Origin: Rhynchosporium graminicola
Taxonomy: Eukaryota > Ascomycota > Leotiomycetes > Helotiales > Ploettnerulaceae
NCBI GenBank assembly: GCA_900074885.1
Contig: FJUW01000001.1
Location: 1,054,001-1,118,000 of the forward strand
Length of the DNA stretch: 64,000 nucleotides
Direction: 5' to 3'
Shown: positions 24,229-35,999 of the stretch, one piece after another
How the letters are laid out: each line of letters begins with the position of its first letter
Numbering within the stretch: the stretch's first letter is position 1
The notes under the pieces: generated by a model
What the model was told of the DNA's origin: nothing
Databases searched by the model: none
What the model saw: only the letters and a program-made list of their open reading frames with translations
Position numbers and translations under genes: made by a program

Positions 24229-24477
24229 ACTCGATCAGCACGCCATAACGAGGAGATCTGGGAGGAGATTATAAGGCTCAATAACGCTGATAGCGATAAT
24301 TACATCCATAGAAGACTAGAGTAACTAAGAAATTATATTTGCTCTGAAATCGGGAGGCGGTAATTTGCAGTATTTAAGAGTCGTAAGAAGTCGTCGGCGT
24401 GTCAAAGTCTTGTGGTACCGCGAAAGAGATCGTTAATCCTAGAACTAGCTGATCGGATTGGAGATGATTGTGTTTAG
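24229..24477 (+). pseudogene. Coding remnant with RIP-like stops, family unknown
   Basis: One frame reads RHNEEIWEEIIRLNNADSDN, then YIHRRLE, stop, LRNYICSEIGRR, stop, FAVFKSRKKSSACQSLVVP and LILELADRIGDDCV, stop. The stops are TAA at 24322, TAA at 24361 and TAG at 24475. The residue mix (amphipathic, Lys/Arg/Glu-rich) looks like protein. TAA/TAG at positions that could once have been CAA/CAG suggest C-to-T mutation. It is probably a transposon or repeated-gene relic. Confidence 0.4.
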
Positions 24478-25642
24478 GAATTCTAGCTCTAATAATTGGC
24501 GGGAAGAAAAACATCAGAACATCAACCGGTTACTTAGTAGTGGCACACTACAGCTGAAATCTTGTTAGTTTTCGGTGTTTTCTTATTTTCTGTATGCCCC
24601 ACCTGGAGGCGGAGGGTGGATCGGCTCGGTAGTCCCACAATTATAACCCCAGTAGTAAGAGATGCACTCACGTTCAATCGTCAGATTCGGATTTCCTTGA
24701 GTAACAGTAGGTCTTGTCGACTCTACTTCCGGGTTCAGTTCGATCAAAAGGAAATTTTCTAGCTTAATTTGCGAATACAAAGCAGAGCCATAACGAAATC
24801 TTTATCAGTCCCTGATATATGAATACTAGGTAATCAATGATCTTCTTGACCGATATTTACAATCCGAGCTATTAATCAATTAGATGTATTATTATATCTT
24901 ACTAAATTAGACTAGTTTCGCGGGGTTGTGTGCTCAGGATGTCTCTGGGGTATGGCGGGACCGAACGGACTCTGTACGCTCGTACTTCGTATAGCAGTGA
25001 AAAGATTACCTAGGAGGGCTGACAATAAAGTAGACCGACTTCAACTACCTGGTGTCCCGGGGCACTGAGCCCGACAAGGCTGACATCAAGTGTCAAATCT
25101 GCTAAAAATCCAAAATTCCGTGCAAATCTACTGTGGCTGAGTGTGGATAGGTTCAGACCCACGGAGCAGCAGAGTCGATAACTTGTTCTTTTCCTGTCCA
25201 TCCCAAGACTTCTTGAACGTGCCGAATGAAGGTCTAGTAGTCAACTGGAGGGCGAGTGTTTTCGTACGAGTAAATCTCATGTCTGTCAAATCTACAGAGT
25301 AAAGGTAAGTTCATCGGCTCCATAACTCAAAGGGGAGGCGAGCAGTAAAGCCCAGCTTCCTGAATGGCTATGATCACTTCGTGAGAGTGGGGAGAAAGTC
25401 TTGTGAATAAAACTCCAAGCAACAGTGAATGTTAGTCGGCGGGCAGTAGTCGGATCTCATTCTGTTAGCGCGTCCCGCTTACACATTAGTATGGTGATCT
25501 GGGGGATGTCGAATCCGACGATCAAGCACTACTAAGATAGGTATTTACTACTTCTATCTCCTCAGAATGCTGTTCATTTACCTACATTCTCTTCCCCTAT
25601 AACTCTTCCCTTACCTCCACTTTGAAGAATTACTTGAATAAG

Positions 25643-27467
25643 ATGATGTGGCTTGAGACTATTGCAGCTATCCTTACAGTGCTGTCCATTGCATCCGCAA
25701 ATCCAGACCCGTTGGTGCCGTTGGACAAGTTGCTGTCGAACCCAGCCAGTTTTGGGTTCGAAAGTTTGTGTGAAGATGTGAAGGCGCAGATCAAGAAGCT
25801 GAGTGGGCTGGACAACTGCCAAGCCGCTGTGAGAGGTTCTATTAAATTATGATTGCACTTGTACAGATATCTTGGAACCCAAACTTGCTGACCTCCTCGT
25901 TCTCTTTATGTAGTGCTCCCTTCTTTCCATTCTAGTCCCCACCGCAGTATCCCTCGCTGCGTCTTCCACTTACCAAAAAATTCCATATTGGTCAGTCCAG
26001 CAATCTGAAGTGACGCCTGTATGCCGCATCGACGTCAAACTCGCTAAAGATATCTCTACAACCGTAAAGGTGTCCAAGCTCACCCAATGCCCATTTGCTG
26101 TCAAAAGTGGTGGACACGCAGCATTCGCAGGCGGCTCAAGTATTCAGAACGGTATCTTAATTAACCTTGCCAAGCTTAACGAGATCACTCTGAGCGAAGA
26201 TCGCCAGACAACTCGTGTCGGTCCGGGTAACAATTGGTATGATGTGTATCAGGCTCTAGATCCTCTGGGTGTCTCAGTTGTAGGCGGTCGTGAAGCAGGT
26301 GTTGGTACAGGTGGACTTATTCTTGGTGGTGAGTAATCTTATATCTGTTTTCGAAATCTCTCATTGGAGAACAGGTGGTATATCATACTTTTCAGGCCGG
26401 TTTGGCTGGGCGTGTGACAACGTCAGAAACTACGAAGTCATTCTTGCAGATGGACAGATCGTCAATGCTTCCTCAAGCTCAAACCCGGATCTGTATTGGG
26501 CTCTGCGCGGCGGATCGGGTGTGAACTTTGGCTTGGTATCCAGATTCGACCTTGCAACATTCGAGCAAGGTCTGCTCTGGGCCGGAACGAGATACTACGA
26601 CTTTTCCCAGCGTGCTCCAATGGTCGATGCATTTTCTAAGTTCGTCATAGAGGCACCGACAGATGATCTTGCCCATCTTTTCATCGCCTTTGGATATGCA
26701 GCCGAGTTGGGAGGCTTCATAGGTGTGTCTGGACCTGCGTATGGGAAGCCGGTGGCAAACGCACCCATCTTCACGGATCTGAATCAGATTTCCAGTCTAG
26801 CTGACGCAACTGGCTTCAACAACATGAGCGCTTTATCAGTAGCGCTGAATCAAACTGTATTCCAGAGGCAAACGTGAGTGCCATTTTGCCAATACACAAT
26901 CTAAGGAGGGGGATATGTGCCTATTGCTAACTCCGCAATCAGGGGGAAGACTGTGACAATAAAGGCCGATCCAGCTCTCCTCAAAGCAATCGTTCAGATC
27001 TTCACAGAAGAAGCTAGGACTGTAATTGATGTTCCAGGGATTGCACCTTTCTTCGCCTTCCAGCCACTCTCAATTAACATCATCGACAAGATGCCAAAGA
27101 GTGGTGGTAATACTCTAGGAATATCTGTGGCCGACGGACCACTTACCAGTTAGTCACATCACTTTCTCTGTCCCGCAACGATACGCTGATGATCTGTGTA
27201 GTCTTGAATAACAATTGGGCATGGACAAATGCTGCCGATGACACCAGAGTCTTTGATGCTGTCAACAGATTCGTATCCCGAAGCTTTAACTTGGCAAAAA
27301 GTATGAGCATGGATAACGATTTCATATACATGAATTATGCCAGCCAGGACCAAGATGTGTACGCGGGTTACGGCAAGGCGAACGTGGATCGGCTGAAGGC
27401 TGTGCAGAAGAAGTATGATCCTCAGGGCGTATTCAAGAAGCTGCAGCCGGGCTACTTCAAGTTGTGA
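25643..27467 (+). CDS. Secreted FAD-linked oxidoreductase (berberine-bridge-enzyme-like)
   Basis: Five exons: 25643-25828, 25914-26328, 26375-26873, 26943-27148 and 27202-27467, giving 523 residues. A signal peptide (MMWLETIAAILTVLSIASA) is present. The FAD-binding-4 (PCMH) fold is marked by CPFAVKSGGHAAFAGG, with His130 as the expected 8-alpha histidyl-FAD ligand, and VGPGNNWYDVYQALDPLG. Next comes GGISYFSGRFGWACDNVRNY, completed across the 46-bp intron. NPDLYWALRGGSGVNFGLV follows, with a BBE-type C-terminus YGKANVDRLKAVQKKYDP. The Cys of bicovalent enzymes is not seen at its usual place (VGTGGLILGG region), so FAD is probably held by histidine only. Such secreted enzymes oxidise sugars, alcohols or alkaloid-like substrates and make H2O2; the substrate here is unknown. 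Confidence 0.92.
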
Positions 27468-29825
27468 TTAATACTTAATGCGAGCCTGACGAATAGACAC
27501 CGCTGTTTATGTCAACTTGAATAGGATTGCATGCAATATTTGCCGGCACGGGTTTCGTCGGATAAAAGCCGCCTCTATGTGGGAAGAGAGACACCGAAGA
27601 GGGACGGCGCAGGAGTCGAGAAAAGCCGTAAGTAAATTCATAGCTATTGTATGGGGAACACATGATTACCCAGATTTTACCAGTTCATGGTCGTATGTGG
27701 AAGCATATTATGTACGTGCAGATATATTCAAGCTGTCTGGAATAGAGAGACTGGGATGGATTATAAGCGAGTAGGGTATCAAAACAATATCTCTCCCTGG
27801 TGTCTGGCAGTATAAGTCAAGTCTATTAGTAACCCGGTCTTCTGTATGGAATGAAAAAGCTCCCCAAGTATAATTTAGTCAGATGTAGAATTTATATGAA
27901 TTGACACCCACTGGGTGTGTCATCGAAGTCGGATTTTGAGATTGGATGCAGCCGAAATTCAGTTCTCATACCAGTCATACCGTTCTCTTCTCAAATACAG
28001 TGATCCTCTTAAATAATAAAGTCTCTGAAGCTTACTGAGTAACGTAAAGGAAAGTACGGTACTAGATAACTCTCAAGGAATGATTCAGCGACTCCTGACA
28101 GCGAAGTATTGCAATAAGGTAACTTGAAGTTTCAGATCTCGGCAGAGAGCCGAACGTTGAATTCCAACGGCGTACTGAAGGTATTTACCAAGTGCGGACA
28201 CAACCGCGGTCCCCCATGTCATTCTCTCGGCAATCTGCGTACCTTCCGTACCTAATAGCGTATCTACAAGGTCAAGCGAGGCTGGGCAAATTCGTCTCCA
28301 GCAAAGCGAGGACCTATTGCCTCTCATAAAGTCTTTCGATAACTGTGTGACTTTAGAGTAGTATTTTGTGACACATCTTATAATCATGAGTGAAAGTCGC
28401 AAAATTATCACGGGACATTTCTAAAGCACTACCTCAAGTTCGTGTTAATATTTGATGACTTTACTTACTTCTTACTTGAAGAGTTCGCTTCTTCGCCCGA
28501 GACGAATCTCCCCAGCCTCGAAGGTCGAAAACCACCATCAGAGTTTCGGAAATCCTGACCGATACATCCACAAATGATCCCTTCCTTCTGAGGTTGGGGA
28601 ACTCGAAACTTTAGCCTTATTTCAACCTCAAGGAAGTCTTCAATCAAGAACCACCATTCCGACCGCATGAAAACTCTCCGACCGCGACGACTCATTCTCC
28701 CAATGTCTCTTCTGCAAGCGCGACTCAAAATGGGCGACTTTCAGCACAGATGAATCTCGACGAAGGAATCTGAAAGCCTGCCTTTTATCAACGCAAGCCC
28801 CAGGAACCCAAAATTCATGAACAGTCATCCGGGAATCCCCATAGCCGTGACAACGTTGATGCTACGGTATTTTAACGGCTCAATATGGCAGCTGGTAAAA
28901 TGCTGGGAGGCCCGAACTGCAGATTACATTGTAGCTGGCTTCTTCGGGGCTGGATGCCAAGCAAGTAGAAGAAGATACTAGCTGCTCTAGCTGCAGCTTG
29001 ATCGCTCATAGATGATTTGTGGCTTTACTTAACGCTCCTTGCTTTTGCTTGTGAGGCTTCATCTTTGGTCTCGGAAAGGGGAAAGAACCTCCTGATCTGT
29101 TACCTCCGATTGATCCATATCCGGCACAGTCCAGGAATCATTTCAGCAACTTGAGACTGCAACATCAAGCGCAACATCCCTCTTCCTCAATATATTGTTC
29201 AAATAATCAATCGAAACTTTACAGCTTCGCTCTTTTCACCCATTCAATCAATCCAATCAATCCATACATCTATCTCTCACCTCCCCACGTGTCGAAATCC
29301 TATCATTGCTTTTGGCTAATTATACCAGGGTCACGAAGTTGGAAAGTTGGCACTCTTTATCGCCAAACGCGGCATGGATGGCTGGATCAGTTGCAGCCGC
29401 CCTGCTGGGATGCGCTGGGATGGGGATGCAATCTGCCATGTATCCTGGTTAAGGAAGGGACCTAGGTAGGTGCAGGTCCTGGTCTGGGGGAAAAACAGGG
29501 TCGTCATCCTTGTATGATGGGACTCGAGGTTGGGGACCAGACTTCTTGGAACCGTTCGAACCTCTATGGCAACGCTGCGATTGTGTTCCTGAATTATCTG
29601 ATCTGTGATTCGCGATTTCGATATAATTTTCGATTTTGATGTGCTGGATTTCTGGTCCGGTGAAGTGAAGGTTCTTTATGTAAAGTGTCATGCCAATTGT
29701 TTTTACTCGCTCAGCTTTCTCCTGGATTGATCGGTCTCGAAAACCACCCCTTTTGAGTCGAGATTCTGGATCGACTATCCACGGAAATAGCAGACAACAA
29801 CTGAAATCCCCTTGATACATTCACA
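27468..29825. other. 2.4-kb intergenic region
   Basis: No gene supported. Open frames below 125 codons occur on both strands without motifs. Around 29240-29270 there is a short run of CAATCAATC-type repeats. The 3' end carries the promoter and leader of the DUF2985 gene. Confidence 0.55.
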
Positions 29826-31857
29826 ATGACTCCACCTCCACAGCCTCCAGTGCCCGAAGAAACAGAAAATTCCATGGCGGCAGCAGCACAAAAGGTTAAA
29901 TCCGTCTTCAGCTCGCATCAAAAGCCAAGTGTCAGAATAGTACGCGGTTCCTCGGCAGGACTTCCATGCCACGAATCTAGAACGCAAAATTTCACAGAGA
30001 AACCATTACCTCCGCATCCAGGAGAAAATACCATCGCCAGTCGTCTTGCAGGTGCTAGGAGTAGGATATTTGGACATCATGAGATAGAGCACGCCCATGA
30101 GAAGCCTTCGCGACAAGATTACTATGATCAGGATAGGGTGGATCTGATGGATGTAGTTGGTGCGTACCTATGTCGATATGACAGGAATCACTGCTAATCT
30201 TCCGCAGATCCCGAAGTAGCAACTCTTTCAACGCTCACTAATGTTCAAAATTCTCTGTTCCTCCCATCGTTGGGAAAACTTGTCAATCGTCGAGCTACGT
30301 ATAAGATTTCGGAAAGTCCCGAGGAAGAACGCAGATATGACAAGCTCAAAGCTATGTTGAAGAAGCTACCTTTTCGCCGGTCTAAATCTACCCAGGATAC
30401 TTTCACGTATGCTGTTTTGCCAGATGATGAGAAATTGGAAGGGTGGTCGAAAGAAGATAAGGCTGAGATGGACGATATGGTGCGGCATCAACTTCATTCG
30501 AAAAGAGCAAAGTTCAAACGGTCGATGAAAGGTTTCAAGCAGTATATCCGCAGACGTAAGTTGCCACCATCTTTGATCGTACGCGGTATTATTCTGACAG
30601 CTATCTGTAGCTATGGGACTCTTCATCACTATCTATGCGACTTTGGTCACGCTCTTCGGCGCTGCTTGGGTATTCTTTCTCATCGGCTGGATATCCTTAG
30701 GTTCGAAGCAAGACGATGTTATCGAAGCCGTTGATCTCGTACTGGTAGCTCTATTCGCGATCATCGGAGATGGTCTCGCCCCATTCAGAGCCGTTGACAC
30801 CTACCACATGATATACATCGCCCACTATCATCGCATCTCCTGGAAGAGACGTCAAGAACGCGGTCTCCCGGATTTAGCTGATCACAACGATCTTCCAGAT
30901 CATCGTGTCGAGGATGTTTCAAACGCACAAGTTGACGTCGAAAGCCAACTAGCTCGTAAAATGCCCAGTAGCATGGCTAAAAGAATTGCCCCCCATCTCT
31001 CCAAGAAATACGCCGAAAAGATGGTCATCCGCCATCGTGCTAACGACCCAACATTTGAATACTCAGTCCTCGACGTCAACGAACAAGCCAAACTCGACCA
31101 TCACGAGCGCAAATTCTCCAAATCCCACACTTTCTACAAACCTCACGAGACAGAAACACATTACGCCTTTCCGCTTAAACTTCTGGTCACAGTTGTTGTT
31201 CTTCTGGATTTACACTCCTGTCTTCAAATCTCACTCGGTGCTTGCACATGGGGCATCCCGCACGACAAACGACCTTTCGCACTCACCACCGTGATCCTCT
31301 GCTTCTCCCTCACAGCGAACATCACAGCCGGAATCCTGATCTCCAAAGGCGACAAACGCACCCGCAAGACCGACGTCATTGAACGCCTGATGCGACAAGA
31401 GCTCACCGCCGACGCCATCGAGTCTATCCAACACCGTCAAATGAAAGACGCGGAAGAAAGAGGAGAGATCGATCCCGCGATCAGGAAGAGGATCGAGAAG
31501 GAGAAGGAGGATAAGGAGAATGAAGAGATCAAGAAGAGTTGGAAGAGCGTGCCTAGCTTGCCGAAGAAGCTGCTTGGGAAGGGAGAGGATACCAGACAGC
31601 CTAGTTTGCCGCAGGAGCAGAGGAGGAGTGGGAGTAATGTTGCGCTGATGGACAAGGGGTCGAGCTCGAGTGGGGGAAAGAAGGGCAAGAATGCGAGTAA
31701 GGCTGGGAGTGGAAGTGGTGTATTGGGTGCGGTCAAAGATGATGCGAGACCAGTTGCGCCGCTGCCGGAGGTGAAAAAAGGGGAGGATCCATTGAAACCT
31801 AGTATAGGGCACAAAGCGTTGGAGTTCTTTCGGAAAGCGGATTTGGATAGGAGTTAG
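29826..31857 (+). CDS. DUF2985 integral membrane protein
   Basis: Three exons: 29826-30159, 30208-30555 and 30611-31857, giving 642 residues. Introns are 48 and 55 bp. The N-terminus (about 110 residues) is Pro/Ser-rich and disordered. The DUF2985 region begins at the exon 3 boundary (RRPMGLFITIYATLVTLFGA) with a first helix. A second helix follows (VDLVLVALFAIIGDGLAPFR), then the conserved DTYHMIYIAHYHRISWKRR. After an acidic/basic loop come two more helices (FPLKLLVTVVVLLDLHSCL and TTVILCFSLTANITAGILIS) and a long, highly charged C-terminal tail (EKEKEDKENEEIKKSWK). Members are conserved fungal membrane proteins of unknown biochemical role. The exon 1/2 junction yields DVVDPEVATL, supporting the splice. 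Confidence 0.88.
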
Positions 31858-32496
31858 ATGATGGCCTGGATGAGCAATGCATTTGTGGTGGGAATAGCAT
31901 ACGAGATGAGTAATGTTTACAAGAATCCATGAACATGTGGGAATCCCCTGAATAGTTCAACTTCATCGTATCGCATGATTTTGGGGAAGTTGAGTGACCT
32001 ATTGACAGGAAGCCATAGTTCGATAAGGTACTTACTTATAGTTGATGACATGATGTCCTTGAGTTTGGGTATCAGGGAGACAGCGGCCACTAAAAGTTTA
32101 AATGACAAGTGCCAACCTTGGTGGAATGCAATAGGTAATTTGACTACAGGAAAGTTCAAGCGAATACCTATTATATATGTATATATTAAACCTAGAAAGT
32201 GAAACTCCGAAAAAGATCCTGTTAGACCTCCTTTCGCTTTCGGAAAGAACTCCAAATCAATCAATCATGTATGTACCTGCATACAGAATCCCAAAATGAT
32301 TGGTCATCATACCCCCCCCCCCCCCCCGGATTACGGTATGACATCATAGGCACCTTCGAGCTTGTATGGAGCTTGGGGAAGGGAATCGTGAAGGGAACAA
32401 ATCCTCATTCCGAACCCTGCTCGTATATTTCCGATCTATTAAAGGCTACGCAAAACTAACAAGCCACGCCAAATTGTAGTTGCATCGACTTCTATC
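31858..32496. other. Intergenic region with poly-C tract
   Basis: Holds the 3' flank of the DUF2985 gene and the promoter of the small membrane-protein gene. A 16-base C run sits at 32312-32327. No gene seen. Confidence 0.6.
32312..32327. repeat. Homopolymer C16
   Basis: Sixteen consecutive cytosines, about 170 bases upstream of the ATG at 32497. Such runs are length-unstable and error-prone in sequencing. Confidence 0.9.
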
Positions 32497-32844
32497 ATGA
32501 ACATCACCACAACCACGCCCGTGATACCCCGCATATCCATGCGACTCTGCAAGCTGCAAGCATCGCAATCGCGGCATTTCAGTACCTCGCGCTTTCTATA
32601 CAAGACTACAGCTTCGCGAAATCTTCCCCAGCAGCAAGCTCCTCCGCCGCCGCAAGAACACACAGCAATACCTCCGCAGAATACACGGCCAGCAGAAACA
32701 CGCCCACCGAAGCGGACAGGGCCGAAACGAGATACGGCTTCGAGTGTACTTTTTTGGATTGGAGGTGTGGGTGCGATCTATGCGGGGTGGAGGTTGAATG
32801 AGAGGTTTTGGAGGGATGATGTTGGGGCTAGAGTCGGTGTTTGA
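32497..32844 (+). CDS. Small mitochondrial-type membrane protein; in-frame TGA followed by a coding-like extension
   Basis: 115 residues to the first stop. The N-terminus is Arg/Ser/Thr-rich without acidic residues (RISMRLCKLQASQSRHFSTS), a classic mitochondrial presequence. A Pro/Gln-rich linker follows, then one hydrophobic segment (SSVLFWIGGVGAIYAGWRL) and NERFWRDDVGARVGV. After TGA at 32842-32844 the same frame continues for 39 codons to TGA at 32962. It encodes GDGMERSNWKQGEDMDGRA, then RDMRERLEEENARTVMEDEE, a charged helix that looks like the natural soluble end of the protein. Either the TGA is a CGA-to-TGA nonsense change, or the last part is read through or spliced. Family not recognised; inner-membrane location is inferred. 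Confidence 0.6.
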   Translation: MNITTTTPVIPRISMRLCKLQASQSRHFSTSRFLYKTTASRNLPQQQAPPPPQEHTAIPPQNTRPAETRPPKRTGPKRDTASSVLFWIGGVGAIYAGWRLNERFWRDDVGARVGV

Positions 32845-32964
32845 GGGGATGGGATGGAGAGGTCAAATTGGAAGCAGGGAGAGGACATGGATGGAAGGGC
32901 GCGAGATATGAGAGAGAGGCTCGAGGAAGAGAATGCGCGGACAGTGATGGAAGATGAGGAGTGA

Positions 32965-33976
32965 AGATGGATCGGTGCAGGTGCCCCTACATATTGGATC
33001 GCCCCAGCATCCCAAACTACATCTGGAAGAAGTAGCTACATCATCTGGGCAAATACATGATGAGCCTCACATGTCAATGACATGCGTCGAAGCTCGGAAC
33101 GAACGAAAGGCCAATCTTTGAGAATTAGGAAATTCAATTCACCGAAAAGAAGGATGATATTCGAACACTTTGTCAATGACGATAGAGACGTACAGCCTAA
33201 TTAACAAACCTCGCATGCACAACGTCGTCTTGCGCGGTAACTTCAAGGAATGCTGCAATTCCAGTGTTCGCAATGGAGATCATTGCCGAATGTTCATATT
33301 GCGTTAATAGAATGGACTGAGTGAGTGGTTGTGTCATATGCAGGTTAGCTGCAGACGAAGGGCAACGTGTGTGTGTGTATACTTACGAATTCAGAGCTGC
33401 AATTAGTTATTGCATGTCTGCGAATGTTACGAAACTCAGAAATCTCGAAGGTTCTGCTACTTCAATTTCAGCTGTGCGGATCGAGGTCTAATGGAGATGT
33501 TAGTTTATATTAAGACGTGTTCGTCATTTCACGGGATCAAAAGTTCAGGCTGGGAACGTGGTCGTTGGACCGACCAGTCACTATTGAACGAGACCACGGG
33601 AATTTGGTCTCGCTTTATAATGTAACCTGCATCCGATTTGGCATCCGATTTGGCGAACTCTCTTCTCACATTTGTATCTCAACACGGCAGGCTATAATCG
33701 CCTTGGCCAGTCTTCCCATGTGAAGCTTCTCGTCCAAAAGGCATCCAGGAATCTAGGTACGTAGCTTGATGGCCTCGGCTACCACCTAAACATTCACTCC
33801 AGAATGATACATTAATCAACGTTCCCCGCACGCTAGGAGTACACATGGCTTGTCGAACCCAAGGCCCCCCCTCACTACTTCTGTACATAGATAAATCACC
33901 TCACCATTTTCGTATAGTCTCTTGAATACATTCAATTCCATTCAATATCTCATCATACCCTATCAATTTGTTCATC
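32965..33976. other. Intergenic region
   Basis: About 1 kb with no supported gene; the promoter of the monooxygenase gene lies at its right end. A 12-base direct repeat (GCATCCGATTTG twice) occurs at about 33628-33653. Confidence 0.6.
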
Positions 33977-35999
33977 ATGCCATCAATCACCCTCCAAAAA
34001 AAGTATAAACAAGAACGAGAAGCGCGTCTCAACGAGAAAGGCCTCGGTCAATATTTGAACTCATCTAAGACTAAGGATTTCATTTCGCATGAAGATCCTT
34101 GGGTTGAAAGTGGTACTCCTGTCCAACGGCCAGTTCCTGATGGAGGACATGTCAAGATCGCTATTTTCGGAGCCGGATTTGGTGGATTATGTGCTGCTGC
34201 ACGAGCTCTCACCGACGGGAGTGCTAGCAGTCCCGAGGATTTTTTGATCATTGACCGGGCTGGAGGTTTTGGTGGTACTTGGTGGCACAATCGGTTTGTT
34301 TCCCTCAATTGTTTGGTCAAGTATGTTTGGTAACAGATCCCAAGCTACCCAGGTCTGATGTGTGATATCGAATCATATCTTTATCTTCCCCTCTTGGAAG
34401 AAACAGGCTACATGCCAACCCGTAAATACGCTTCTGGCGAAGAGATACGCAAGTATTCCGACCTTGTAGCTCAGCATTTCAATCTCCATTCTCGAGCCAT
34501 GTTCCAAACAAGCGGCGACACCGTAACATGGGACGACCAAGCCCATCATTGGAAATGCGAGGTCATAGCCCGTCCAAAAGGCCAAGCTGATTCCCGAATC
34601 AGATTCACAGCAGACTATGTCATTATTGCTTCCGGTGGCTTTACTGAACCAAAAATCCCGGATATTCCTGGACTGGCCGATTTTCAAGGCAGGATGCTGC
34701 ATACAGGAAGGTGGAACTACAAAATCACAGGTGGTTCTCCTTCCAACCCTGTTCTCAGTGGTCTCGAGGGGAAGAAAGTAGCTATCATCGGCACAGGTGC
34801 AACAGCCATCCAAGCTGTTCCCGCAGTTGCCAGGTACGCCGGCGAGTTATACGTATTCCAGCGTACACCATCTGCTGTCGATGAACGCGGAAATCGTGAC
34901 ACAGACCCCGAAGAATGGAAGTTGATCGCTGGTAAGAAAGGATGGCAAGCTAGCCGTGCCGATAATCTTCAGGCCTTTACAGAAGGAAAAGATAATCATC
35001 CTGATGAGGATCTGGTTGATGATGGGTTTTCGAGGATGCCTACTATTTCGGGGGCGTGGGGAAATTCTACGGTGGTGAAGCCGGAAGACGTGGAGGCGTA
35101 TGTGGGGAGTATGCATGAATTGGATCAGGCGAGGAGTGATAGAGTGAGGCAGAGGGTTTTGGATATTGTTAAGGACAAGGAGACTGCCAAGGTAATATTC
35201 AGTACACATCAGATTGAGTTGAAAGGATAGTAGTTGACAGGTCAATCAGGCACTTCAAGCATGGTATCCAGGCTGGTGCAAACGCCCAACGTACCACGAC
35301 GAATACCTGCCCACGTTCAATCGTCCCAACGTCCATCTAATCGATACAGCTCCGAAGGGCGTCACAGCACTCGCTCCTACCGGGATCATTCACAACGGAA
35401 CTACCTACCCAGTCGATATCATAATATGGTCGACAGGATACGGATCCCCCATGACCGAGTCTCTCGCTGGTAAAGCAGGTATCAACGTGACAGGCGTCAA
35501 CGGGATCTGTATGGAAAATCAATTCCAGAGAGGTCAATTGCTTACTTTACACGGACTCATCGCGAGAGGCTTCCCGAACATGTTCCTCCCCGGGTTCTCA
35601 CAAGCTGGAGTCGGCGTGAACCAAACCCAAAGACTCGATGCACAAGCTTTGCAATTCGTCTACATGATTCGAGAAGCCGAAAAACGCACCAGGGAAATCC
35701 AAAATGGACGTTCAAATGGCACTGATGGTAGTCCAAAGACGGTCATTCAACCTACTCAACAAGCTTGTGATTATTGGGCCGATCAGTGTGCGAGTAAAGC
35801 ACATATGCTGGCTACGATGGGAGGATGTCTACCGAGTTATTTTAATGCAGAGGGAGCAAGTCAGAAGATGACGAAGGAACAGCAGGCTGGTGCTGCGAGG
35901 CTAACGCTGTGGGGACAGGGATATTTGTCTTATGCGAGGATATTGAAGGAGTGGAGGGCGAAGGGGGAGATGGAGGGACTGAGTGTTGAAGCTGCTTAG
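33977..35999 (+). CDS. Baeyer-Villiger-type flavin monooxygenase
   Basis: Three exons: 33977-34293, 34345-35191 and 35241-35999, giving 640 residues. The first Rossmann motif is GAGFGG at 65-70 with GGTWWHNR ahead of intron 1. Using the AAG acceptor at 34344 gives [20 protein letters not shown], the family sequence; the CAG acceptor nine bases upstream would insert residues or break the frame. The Baeyer-Villiger fingerprint FQGRMLHTGRWN occupies about 219-230, with Asn where Pro or Asp is usual. The second dinucleotide motif is IGTGATAIQAVP near 254-265. Exon 3 begins VNQALQAWYPGWCKRPTYHD and includes WSTGYGSPM. The enzyme would insert oxygen next to a ketone using NADPH, FAD and O2. The nearby oxidase and transporter are too distant to call a cluster. 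There is no signal peptide, so it is probably cytosolic. Confidence 0.93.

Larger units (their letters stand above)
21395..25642. other. 4.2-kb gene desert
   Basis: No intact gene on either strand. Contents seen are a second copy of a diverged repeat at 23478-23557, an AT-rich patch at about 24125-24145, and a coding remnant with three stops at 24229-24477. The last 300 bases are the promoter of the FAD-linked oxidase. Confidence 0.6.
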
